A stretch of DNA of 64,000 nt from Humulus lupulus (lineage: Eukaryota > Streptophyta > Magnoliopsida > Rosales > Cannabaceae). Positions 34,003-43,897 of this stretch are shown in pieces. The position numbers and the translations under genes are program-made. The notes below the pieces were generated by a model. It worked only from the letters and a program-made list of their open reading frames with translations, had not been told where the DNA came from and did not search any database. The stretch is from positions 146,116,766 to 146,180,765 of the forward strand of contig NC_084795.1 in assembly GCF_963169125.1 (NCBI RefSeq), in the 5' to 3' direction. How positions within the stretch are numbered: the stretch's first letter is position 1; each line of letters opens with the position of its first letter.

Positions 34003-34714
34003 ACCTGGATATAACCAGGTCGCCTTAAAAGGCTTAGAGGTTAATTCAAATCGATTGATCGTTGTTCTTCTTAAAGAGCACGAGATATTGATAAAAATTA
34101 ACACGAACTAAGCCGTACCCTGGATATAACCAGGTCATAAAACTTAGAAGTTAACTTAAATCGATTAATCGTTGTTTTTCTTAAAGAGCACGAGATATTG
34201 ATAAAAGTTAACACGAACTAAGTTTTCAAATTAAGTCCCTGGATATAACCAGGTCATAAAACTTAGAAGTTAACTTAAATTGATTGATTGTTGTTTTTCT
34301 TAAAGAGCACTAGATATTGATAAAATTTAACACGAACTAAGTTTTCAAATTAAGTCCCTGGATATAACCAGGTCATAAAACTTAGAAGTTAACTTAAATC
34401 GATTGATTGTTTTTTTTCTTAAAGAGCACGAGATATTGATAAAAGTTAACACGAACTAAGTTTTCAAATTAAGTCCCTGGATATAACCAGGTCATAAAAC
34501 TTAGAAGCTAACTTAAATCGATTGATCGTTGTTTTTCTTAAAGAGCACGAGATATTGATAAAAGTTAGCACAAACTAAGTTTTCAAATTAAGTTCCTGGA
34601 AATAACCAGGTCATATAACTTAGAAGTTAATTTAAATCGATTGATCATTGTTTTTCTTAAAAAGCACGAGATATTGACAAAAATTAACGCGAACTAAGAT
34701 TTTCAAAATAGTAA
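34003..34714 (+). repeat. Six tandem repeats of about 119 bp (element B)
   Basis: Copies start near 34005, 34121, 34240, 34359, 34478 and 34597. Each carries CCTGGATATAACCAGGTC (a short inverted repeat), 'aacttagaagttaac', an ATCGATTGATCG-like block and 'aaagagcacgagatattga'. The array fills the gap between the 3' ends of pol and the antisense gene. Element C has six copies in the same place with its own sequence variant. Confidence 0.9.
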
Positions 34715-34857
34715 CTAAAATGCGTAAAGACAAGGAAATAAATCAATTAAAAATAAAATTGATAGTTAGATTGTCTCGAGGTGGAAACACCTCATGCAAA
34801 TGTTACAACAAAAAAAAGTAAATGATATTAAAGGAACGAGTGCAAAAGAGGAAGGCC

Positions 34858-37450
34858 CTAAGCTCCGCCAGGCTGCCCCGTGGAGGTCGCCATCTCGCCC
34901 TCCTGCTCAGCTGCGCCGGAGACTTCCCCGGTCTCGGAAGGTGCTTCTTTTTCGAGGCGAGCTTTAAACCCCTCCAGCAAGGGCTCCCAGACGTCCTCTC
35001 CCAAGAAGGAGAAGTCACCGTCCGGGTTGTAGACCTAGCTGTGATAGAGCATGTCCTCCATGGCGATGCTGGAGGCTGCCTTCTCGGCTTCCAGGGCGGC
35101 CTTGGCCTCCTCGGCCCCAGCCTTCGCAGTGTCTAGCTCTGCCCGCGTAGCGGCAAGGGCGGCTTTGGTTGCCTCGACCTCCTGAAGCTTGGGACGGGCT
35201 TCTTCCAACTCAGCCCGCGCGGTCGCCAGGGCATCCTTAACCTCCTGCAAAGAAGTCTGGTGGGTGGCCACAACCGCCTGGTGCTCACCCCTTATATCCT
35301 CGAGATGGGCCTTGGTCCTGGCTATGCTCCTGTGAAGGGCCAAGGCGCTCTGCAAAAATGGAGAAGCAACTGCCTTAAGAAAAAGAGAAGGGAGAAAGGA
35401 AAAACAGGGCAAGGCATGCTAATCAAAGATCACAAAATGATAAGGTCAGCTTATCGTAAGGGCCATGCCCAATGAAGATTCCAGTACGCCCACCGGGCTC
35501 ATCGTTTCGATGGCCCGTAGCTCCGTCTCTTTGAAACGGTAGAAGTGGCTGACGACATAGTTCGCCGTCTCGTACACCATCCCCCTAAAGACATCTGGGA
35601 TCTTCTCCAGATCATGGGGGTCCACCGGGATGCGTACCTCGAAAGGCATAATCACCGAAGTCCCAGGTTCCGCCCCTTTGATCCGGACGAAGGCCGGAGC
35701 TCGCGGAGGGGGTGGGGGCATGCTCCCTCATGCAGCAGGAGGTACGGTTTTCTCGACCTGGGCGGCTGGGGGCTGCTCTTTCTCCTTTGCAGGAGACTTG
35801 GTTGGGGTCCCGGCGGCTTTCTTCGCCATCCAGAGCTTCTTCATCTTGGGCCCAGAGGCCCCAGCTGGGGAGTTCCCCCCGGTGAACACAGCCCGCAAAT
35901 TTTTTCCCCCGGACTGAGACATCTCCTCTGGCAAAACAAATATATGGTTAGTACACAAGTTAGCGGCCCCAGAGCTTCTTCGGGGGAATCTAAGACAATC
36001 ACTTCACGAGCTGGGACGGGTTCTGGATCCGAGGCTGGCTCAGGACTAGACTCTTCTACGTATTACCTAAGTCCTGGAGCTACGGTACCCTCCCGGAGTG
36101 ATGGACATGACCGAAGGTTAGTCCCATACTCCTCGAATAAGACCGACCTAAAAGCTAGGGTGTTGTCTACAACTATGGTCCCCCTAGGGCGGCTACTTTT
36201 GTAGTCCAGCAAGAGCTGGTTGACGTAGTGGAGCAGGGTTTCATCTAAGTCTGGGTCACTTCGATGGCGTTGGATGATCTGTCTGGGATTGAACCTAGCT
36301 AGTCGGGGGTCTGCAGTGGCCCTATCTAAGTTCCTAAACATATAAGGGTTACCTTGGCTAGAGGGACCTGCAGCTGCTCCAGACCGCATCCTCTCCTCGT
36401 CTGTTCTTTGGGCGACCTCCAACGCCCGTTTCCTCGACCTCACGAGGGGCACCTCGTCCTCCTCATCTTCATCCCCCGCAACCTCCTCCACGATGATAGG
36501 CATCGTATTGCGGGCTGGGGGAAGCACTCGGGACCTCTTCATGGTCAGAGTCTGGCCTGGGGAGATCAGCTTACAGGCCAGCATCGTCTCGTCTGTCACA
36601 AGCTGGCGATAGTCCTTTTCACTGGGGACAAGCCCGCCAGTGTCTCGTACTGGCTCCCGAGTATCACAGACTTCTCTATCCTCGGGAAGATAGCTGTAGA
36701 ATTAATCTAAGTCAGAAATGAATACAGGAGGAGCTAACCGATACTTAACTTACGAGCTAAGGTTGAAAGGCACTTACGAGGACGGTTGAAGTAGTGCAGC
36801 TCGCAGTTTCGGAACCCCGTCGACATAAAGAATTAATCTTTGAAGTCGTTTGGGTGATTGGGCAGCTCGATTACCGCAGCCGTGTTGGGGAACCGAGTTA
36901 AATAATAAAATCCGTCACCTCGCCTCTGCTGCTCCGGGCTGGCCTTGAGGCAGAAGAAATATAGAATGTCCGCAGGAGTGGGGACCTCCCACTCCTGTTT
37001 CAAGAACAGGTATCTTAACCCCGCCAACAAACGATAAGAGTTGGGGGGGAGATGGAATGGGGCCAACCTCACGTAGTTGAAGAAGTTGACAAAGTACTGG
37101 TCCAACGGGAGGAAGGCCCCCACCTTGAAATGTTCGTCGCTCCAGGCCGAGAACACCTCATCAAGCAGCGCGCAGCTCCGCTTGCCTTCTAAGGGAGGTT
37201 GGGCAACCACGGTTCCCCTCCCCAGCTCGATGTTGTGGGAGAGGAATATTTTGTTTACCCTCGCCTGGTCAATGATTTTCGAGACGATTCTCTCCGCCTC
37301 AAAGAATGCATCGGGGGCCACCTCGAGCTCCCGTTCCACTGCTGGCCCAAAGTTGGGGATCGGGGATTCAACCATCACCTCCTTTCCTTTGTCTTGTCAG
37401 GAGGATGAGCTGCCTACAGGCTTCTTGGGAGCATTCTTCTTGGGTCCCAT
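34858..37450 (-). pseudogene. Antisense gene of element B (spliced, decayed)
   Basis: ATG is at 37450 (MGPKKNAPKKPVG), just after a good acceptor (TTGTTCGCTAG, exon from about 37458). The exon to about 36778 encodes the conserved domain (FFNYVRLAPFHLPPNSYRLLAGL; ADILYFFCLK) and ends at CCTC|GTAAGTG. The next exon (about 36693 to 36000) has an acidic tract and DNTLAFRSVLFEEY, with a stop after APGLR at 36063. A further exon begins near 35921 (MSQSGGKN), then a heptad-rich coiled coil (35412-35050) and a C-terminus ending at 34858. Extra stops near 37395, 36834, 35729 and 35038 break it. It starts close to the 3' LTR and runs against pol. Function unknown; Grande1 of Zea is the known precedent. 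Confidence 0.78.
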
Positions 37451-37979
37451 CTGGTCGCCTAGCGAACAAAAAGAAGAAATTTTAGAAAAAGGCGACCTAA
37501 AAGGGAGGAGAATCTGAATAGGTTTCTTTGACACGAGCTGAGGTAAGCCCAGCCCGTGGAGAGTGAGACCACGCGGTTCTATGAACACGCGCCTATGCTC
37601 CCAACAAATCCCCGATTACTCGAAATTCGTGTGTCAGGAGGGTCAGGATAGAATTTTGCCTTGGAGGGAAAGTTCCAGTTGGCAAGAGAAGCAAAACTGC
37701 ATATGAAGCGTGTCCTCTAAGCTACCCGGTTTTGCACCCAAAATACTGGATATTTTGAACAAGCCTACCAAAAATCCTACCCAGAAAATTTCCCCAGAAA
37801 ATGCACCCTATAAACCGTGTTCTTAAAAGGTTTCCTACCACAAACGATACCCTAACATAAAAGGCTTTTACCCTTCATGCCCACAAAAAGCCAACAAAAC
37901 CCTGCATGTGGCTACAGTAAATATTTACCTAAGCTATAGTGAAAAATAATTTCAAAACATGCACGGTCAGGAGACTTAC

Positions 37980-38216
37980 TGAGTGTTCTGGTTGAGAAGA
38001 GGATGAAGGGATCGCCTGGGTTGGGGCTTCTTCGGAATAGTTGATTCCAAAGCTTCGAAGGAGTCCTTACACCTGAACTTCTTGAGTGCTGGGAATGGCA
38101 GCCGGAAAGAAGAGGGTTTTTTCTTTTGAAAATGAAGAGAGAAGAAGAAAAAAAAATTCTAAAAAATTTCAAATAAACGGGTGCCCCATGCGTAAGGTGG
38201 CCACCCCTTTTATATA
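37980..38216 (-). promoter_or_regulatory. Promoter and leader exon of the antisense gene of element B
   Basis: On the minus strand GTATATAAAAGG (TATATAAA at 38209-38216) precedes a leader exon ending CACTCA|GTAAGT at 37980/37979. A leader intron of about 520 bp then runs to the acceptor near 37459. Element C has the same box at 54540-54547 and donor at 54316. A very short ORF (MGHPFI) opens in the leader. Confidence 0.65.
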
Positions 38217-38454
38217 CGTGAGGAGGACCGTTGGATTTCCCTGATGTGGGATCCAAGGCCCTCCACTCGAACGACGAAACAACGGCAGAGTATAGGCTAG
38301 GCCATTAAATGCGGTTCTCGGAAGACGTACCGTCACCAACCACAATGTTCCACATATTCGGCGCCTGCATAGAATGTGGAATATGAAGAGTTCATGGGGA
38401 AGCCTAAAAGCCCCTACTGTGGCCCTATGCGACTTCGTGTACCACGAGCAGGGG

Positions 38455-38467
38455 CTTGGGGGGCAAG
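38455..38467 (+). other. Polypurine tract of element B
   Basis: CTTGGGGGGCA plus AG directly before the 3' LTR. Confidence 0.9.
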
Positions 38468-39219
38468 TGTACGCCCTGGTTTTCCCACGGGCTGTTAGCG
38501 AGCTGAGATACGGCCTAATCATGTCTACCACGGGGACATCCCCAAGACCAGAGCTGCCATAGAAAGATCCTACCTCCTCAGCTCGAGATAACCTAAGGGT
38601 TCTCCAAGATTAGACTGAGTTTGGACTTTGAAGGCCACAGGTCGAGGAAGGCATCTAGCTCGTGGTACGGGCTAGAGGTGGAGGCTGTGACCCCTTATAA
38701 AGTCAACCACGCAAGGTAAATGTGCATATATCAGACATCACATGTCTGATATATCCCTGACTTCTCGGACACGCAGCATGAACGTGCGTATTCAGACACC
38801 CACGACTGGGTTGGGCCGTGCGGCCCATTATCCCCTTACCTATTGATTAGACCACACTTATGTGTCAGGTTTTAGGAATTAATCATGAATGTCACAGAGT
38901 TGACATGATAGGTAAGAAGGTCACGGGATGACCTTCTTACCAACTCCCAGGTGCCTTCTCCTATAAATATGGAGACTCTGGGAGTTACAAGTGGTTGGAT
39001 TCTATTATGTAAAAAATACCCTGTAAAAGAATACCAAGCATATAGCAATAATATTGACTGGTGGAGTAGAAGGATTTTAACCTTTGAACCTCCTAAAAAC
39101 GTAGTTGTGTCACCAGCCCATTTTTAGAAAAAGATCATTCATCTATTTTGGTTCAACATAAGCACTAATCCCTTCCTCTTATTTTCTTAATTACCTGTTG
39201 GCGAAGAACCGCGTCAACA
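38468..39219 (+). repeat. 3' LTR of element B (752 bp)
   Basis: Same length as the 5' LTR, about 19 substitutions by eye. TATAAATA is at 38962-38969. One base of the right arm around the TATA box has changed C to T, leaving a wobble-compatible pair. Ends GCGTCAACA, followed by the TSD CCTAT. Confidence 0.95.
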
Positions 39220-39224
39220 CCTAT

Positions 39225-39800
39225 CTTTCGGTCTTAAAATATTACTGAGTTTAAAATATTCAAAGAACACAACATGTCCGTTTTTTTCGCTAATGGATTC
39301 ACATGTTAGTTTTTTCGCTAATGGATTCACATGTCAGTTTTTTTTTCTCACATCTAGATGAAATTTTATCATTAACTTGTAAATCAAATTTAATAAAGTT
39401 TAGTTCATATCTCAACTCTTTCAACTCATGTTCAGTTAGTGTCCTCCATTCCATTTTTGATTCCATCACGAATTCATTTACAAAAAAATTGATTAAGATT
39501 ATCACTCTATAAGAACTAATTCCTTAAAGATAAACAAAATATATGTTTGAAAATTTTACATGATGAATTTTTCAAAATTTTAAAATTCTTCACAATTTTA
39601 ATTTAGTAAAGAAAAATGAACTACAAAATAGTTTGTAATAATAATGTTTTAAAGAAAAATTTAAAAGATTCAAAAATTTTAAAACCCTATAACCTTCAAT
39701 GTAAATTCATAACCCTAATAGTTGATATCTAAGAAGTTTGAATATTTTTTGGAAGAATAAAAAAAAAAAAACTACAATTCAATTTCGAATTTTACAATGG
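39225..39800. other. AT-rich flanking DNA with a short direct repeat
   Basis: No gene seen. 39285-39345 holds two copies of a unit of about 28 bp, 'tttttcgctaatggattcac' plus 'atgt(t/c)agt', with a partial third copy to the left. The remaining DNA is very AT-rich and may include a diverged copy of the satellite that follows. Confidence 0.55.
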
Positions 39801-40068
39801 GATAATTAGATGATAGTTTGTTTGTAAAAATTAAAAAAAAAAATTGAGAATCTTAAATGAAACACTATAAAATATCTTGAGTTTTTTCATCAAACACTAG
39901 CAAAAAATTTGTTCTTGTGGGGTTTTACTAAACAAGTTTTTTTAAGAGAAATAAGATTCTCGTATTTTTGAATTTCAAATCCTAAACAACTAATAAAAAT
40001 AAGTTGGAATTTTTTTGAAAAAAAAAGCTCTAGTAGGGAATTTTGAAATATGAAATTGGAGAAATAAA
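39801..40068. repeat. Satellite-like monomer, copy 1 (left flank of element D)
   Basis: About 265 bp, AT-rich, with the blocks 'tagatgatag/aatttgtttg', 'ttttttcatcaaacac', 'gttcttgtggg', 'aacaagtttttt/c' and 'aagttggaatttttttgaaa' in the same order as 62348-62613 and 62614-62879. Element D inserted at the monomer boundary. The TSD is ATAAA (40064-40068) on this side. Confidence 0.8.
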
Positions 40069-42451
40069 TGTAATGCCCCAAATTCTCTAATGTGGTTTAA
40101 TGGCAGGATTAGTAGGCCGGGAGGGCCATACTTGCTTAATTATGCCATTAATTGATAATATGCATGTTTATGTGAACTATATTATAATATGATGTTATAT
40201 GCATGCATGTGGGTCCACCTTTCATTACAGGAATATTTTGGTAATTTGGCCCGTTGAGGGGATAATTGTATATTTGTATGCATGTCGGTGATATATTGTT
40301 GAGACCACATTATAATGTGGGTTTGTTCGAGCTATTTGGCATGAGACGATCTTGGAATATTAATTAGCGGTCTAGTCATAACAGGTTTAAGTTCGGGGCT
40401 CAGGATGAGTCTCGGGGTGATTTTAATGATTAGAGTGTTACCGGAAATTAAGGGGTAACGGGATATAAATTATTGGTGTTTGAGATTATTGAGAATAGCG
40501 GGAATTGGAGAGCGTTAATTATGATTAACAAGATAGGTGGGAAATACCAATTTTTCCCTTGGGAGCCTTTAGAAACCTTTATTAAACCTAGGGGTATTTT
40601 GGTCTTTTCACCCCTAGGATAGATATAAGCCATTTTAGGCTGGGAAAAAGAGGAAAAATAGAGTATACTTGAAGCTTCTCCCGTACCTTCTTTTTCCTTT
40701 ACTTTCCTTTGAGATTTTTGAGCTATTCTTGAGGATTCAAGCTTGGGAAGTAAGCCTTGGGAGTTTGGGAGAGTGTTCCTCCATTGAAGAGCATCATAAG
40801 CTGAGCTTTGCGTAAGTTTCTAGCCATTGAATTCTCTGGTTTGCCCTATTCTGGTTCTAGTTTTCTATTGTGATTTCTAGGTTGAATACTTGGTTTTGTT
40901 GGGAGTTTTGGCTAGGGTTCTTATGGTTGTGGTGTTTGGGGTATGTTAGGATGGTTTTTGGGTTCATTTGGCACCAAAAATTGGATTTGGAAGCATTGGA
41001 ATCAAGTTAGAATCGAAGGAGTTGACGAAGGAGGTTTCAGGGGGTATCTGGTCTGGAGGTAGCGCTACAACACCCACCCTAGGGCGCTATAGCGCTACAC
41101 AGGATGCGTTTGGGAATTTTGGGGATTCTGAGAATAGCGCTGCGGCGCTAGGGAGCAGTGCTGTAGTGCTACTCTATTCCTTCATAATCCCGTTTTGAGT
41201 GTTTTTAAATGTTTTTGGCTCGGGGTTTCAATCCTTAAGGCCCGGGATTGAATCTACTCACAGTGTGGGCATGTTTCGGGGTCCCGAGGGTGGGGTTTAG
41301 GTTAAGACCCTTTTATTGTGGATTCTCATTAATGGAGGTTATAATTGGTTGTGATTAGGTAATCGCTAAGGAGCCAAAATGTTGATCGTTCTCAGGAGTC
41401 GTTCTTATTATATTTTTCGCTCGAACTTGAGGTAAGATTACTGCACCCTGTGTATATGACATGCATGATTGTTTTTGAGGTATGTTGGTTGATAAATGTG
41501 GACATTGATTGCATATTAAATGCTAGCGAATATTGTTTACTTGTATATGGCACTGACTAGTCAGGGACACTGACCTAAGAGTCAGAAACGGTATAAGCAT
41601 CCTGAACGTAGGGCCGAATGAAGATTAGATCTAATCGATATTAGCGTTGAATGACGATATGGCATTAATGCTGGACCGACCCTAAGGTCGATGAATCTTA
41701 TAAGCTCTTGGCTAGTCTAAGACTAGTTACTAAGAGCCAGGGCCTAAGGCCTAGGTGACTACTTGTCACATGGCTAGGGAACAGAGTTCCATAGTTATGA
41801 CTCTAGAGTCATGAGGAAGGTTATGTTGGTGACTAGTCATCATGCACCTATCGTGTTTAAGGTAGTGAAAGGTTCACTTATCTGTTAAGCCCCGGTGACC
41901 CTATCGTCACATGGCTAAAGGGAGCTGTCACCATCCGAGTGACTTTTGTGACTGTCACTTAACTGTTTGGACTGATAGTCCTGAATGATTATTATGATCA
42001 TTGTTGATATTATATCATGCTATATTGTGTTTTCTTGCTGGGCCTTGGCTCATGGGTGCTATGTGGTGCAAGTAAAGGGAAAGAAAAGCTCACTCAGCCT
42101 TGAGTGGAAAGCTTAGGTGGTGATGTGTACATATGCGGTCGCTTGACCACCACGGCCAATGAGTTCTCAGAGGAACTAGGGGGCATACCCTATTTTTGCC
42201 GCTCAGGTCGGCGGGTTTGTAAATTTGAAATAGTAATGACCATTTTGAGTTGTAAATAACTTGTAAATGTTTTTATGGGCCCATGAACAATTTTATGTAT
42301 TAAATAAAATATATCCTTTCCTTTTGTTGGTTTTCTGCCTTAGCCTGTTAATAACACTTAGAGCACGTTTTTAACCAAAGGACTCGGGTAGCGGGTCAAA
42401 GTTCCGGTTCACCGATCACCGTAACTGTTCTGGGGTAACCAGGGCGTTACA
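40069..42451 (+). repeat. 5' LTR of element D (2,383 bp)
   Basis: It starts TGTAATGCCCC and ends AGGGCGTTACA. It shares structural blocks with the X LTR ('cttgctgggccttggctcatgg', tail before GTTACA). A cluster of AGCGCT / GGCGCT palindromes lies at about 41060-41170. Confidence 0.95.
41060..41170. repeat. AGCGCT palindrome cluster in the D LTR
   Basis: AGCGCT or GGCGCT is repeated within 110 bp (TAGCGCTAC, GGGCGCTATAGCGCTAC, AATAGCGCTGCGGCGCTAG), about 1 kb into the LTR, the same relative place as the CCGCGG cluster of X. It is repeated at about 60956-61066 with changes. Confidence 0.65.
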
Positions 42452-42454
42452 ACT

Positions 42455-42466
42455 TGGTATCAGAGC
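42455..42466 (+). other. Primer-binding site of element D
   Basis: TGGTATCAGAGC, three bases after the LTR end, as in X: initiator tRNA-Met type. Confidence 0.92.
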
Positions 42467-42895
42467 GTGCCAAGGCTCGGGTTCTTGTAGACTAGTTAGG
42501 CATGTACACACATCACTGAAGTCAAGCTCGACTCATGGTTTGGTAACTATTTATGTAGTTATATGTATAACTGCTTAAATATAGTATATATGCTTTACTT
42601 GTGTGCATGAGACACCATGTTAAACTGGTGCCCTGAAATATTATATCCTCAGCAAATGTGTGCTAATTAGTACTGAGATTGTTGGAACATACTTATTAGT
42701 ATGGTCGATTGTGAATTATTATGTGATACATGCTGAGTGCTAAATGCTATAAACATATATCTGCCTGTATATTGTATGACTGTGGAATATGATAATTGTC
42801 TGCTTGTTCTTGGACCATAAGGCGACAAGAGGTTTAGTTATTACTACTTGACTGGCCGTATTGATCAATGTTTCAGCAAGGTATAATAGATAAGA
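42467..42895 (+). other. Leader of element D
   Basis: About 430 bp of non-coding leader between primer site and gag ATG. The start ('gtgccaaggctcgg', then 'aagctcgactcatgg') resembles the same region of element X. Confidence 0.7.
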
Positions 42896-43084
42896 ATGAA
42901 TCTAGGGCAGACAGATACTTCAGCTGGCCAAAGTGATCAAGGCCAGAATAATAACAGTCAGGGTCAGGAGAATAACCAGTCACAGATTCCACAGCCAGCT
43001 CCTATAAACTGGCAGAAGATAATCAGTGATGTGCAGGAAACAGTGTTAAGACAAGGAGAAGAGCTTCGTCTCCTGAGACAGTAG
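42896..43084 (+). pseudogene. Element D gag, N-terminal end before the C insertion
   Basis: It starts MNLGQTDTSAGQSDQG, a Gln/Asn-rich gag start, and runs 62 codons to a TAG at 43082-43084 that lies inside the left TSD of element C (AGTAG). The right TSD copy reads AGCAG (55568-55572), so this stop is a later C-to-T change of a CAG codon. Confidence 0.85.
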
Positions 43085-43842
43085 TGTACGCCCTGGATTT
43101 CCCACGGGCTGATTAGCAAGCCGAGCTGCGGCCTAACCATGATTACCTCATGAACAACCCCAACACCGGAGCTTCTGTCTCGAGGTCGTACCTCCTTAGC
43201 TTGGGAAGACCCCAAGGGCTCGCCAAGATTGCCCAAGGCTGGGGGAAGGACTCTGAAGGCCGAAGGTCGAGTCAAGTATGCAGCTCGTGGTATGAGCTAG
43301 ATAGGGAGGCTATGACCCTTTGTAAAGTCTACACACGCAAGGTAAACGTGCATATATCAGACATCACGTGTCTGATATCCCCCTGACTTCTCGGACACGC
43401 AGCAGGAACGTGCGTATTCAGACACCCACGACTGGGTTGGGCCGTGCGGTCCATTATCTCCTTACCTACTGATTTGACCACACTTATGTGTCAATTTTAG
43501 GAATTAATCATGAATGTCACAGAGTTGATACGATAGGTAAGAGGGTCACGGGATGACCTTCTTACCAACTCCCAGGTGCCTTCTCCTATAAATATGGAGA
43601 CCCTGGGAGTAAATAGAGGTTGGACTCTCAATTGTAAAAAAGGCCCTATAATTCAATACCCAGTATAGAGCAATAATACTGACTAGTGGAGTAGAAGGAT
43701 TTTAACCTTTGAACCACTTAAAAACCGTGTCTTGAGTCACCTTTCCATTTGCTAAGATCATATATCTTTTTCGGTTCATTATTAGCACTAATCTCTTTCT
43801 CTTCTTCTTTTAATTACCAGTTGGCGAAGAACCGCGTCAACA
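43085..43842 (+). repeat. 5' LTR of element C (758 bp)
   Basis: It starts TGTACGCCCTGG and ends GCGTCAACA. It shares with B the CACGTG palindrome (about 43354-43378), the GGTAAG...CTTACC inverted repeat (43536-43566, one changed pair) and TATAAATA at 43587-43594 between ACTCCCAGG and CCTGGGAGT. The segment about 40-250 bp in differs strongly from B, so B and C are subfamilies. Confidence 0.95.
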
Positions 43843-43845
43843 GTT

Positions 43846-43863
43846 TGGTGCTTTCATTGAGAG
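43846..43863 (+). other. Primer-binding site region of element C
   Basis: The same 18-mer TGGTGCTTTCATTGAGAG as in B and E, three bases after the LTR. Confidence 0.75.
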
Positions 43864-43897
43864 CAAGTTCGATTAGTGCTGTCGCAAACATCAAACT

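Larger units (their letters stand above)
26772..39219 (+). mobile_element. Element B: complete Tat-type LTR retrotransposon
   Basis: 12.4 kb with 752-bp LTRs (26772-27523, 38468-39219), a perfect TSD CCTAT (26767-26771 and 39220-39224), a primer site, gag-pro-pol, a second PPT-like motif, six tandem repeats, an antisense gene, a PPT and the 3' LTR. The LTRs differ at about 19 positions by eye (about 2.5%), so it inserted roughly a million years ago at usual plant rates. Same family as element C. All genes are broken. Confidence 0.95.

Noticed and set aside
34003..34714. Possible CRISPR array
   Set aside because: The units are contiguous tandem repeats without unique spacers and lie in a plant retrotransposon.
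35545..36204. Plus-strand ORF of 219 codons
   Set aside because: Opposite to the antisense gene of element B, whose minus-strand frame is conserved in C. No domain on the plus strand.
42455..42466. Possible tRNA gene suggested by the TGGTATCAGAGC motif
   Set aside because: It is a primer-binding site; no cloverleaf or A/B boxes surround it.
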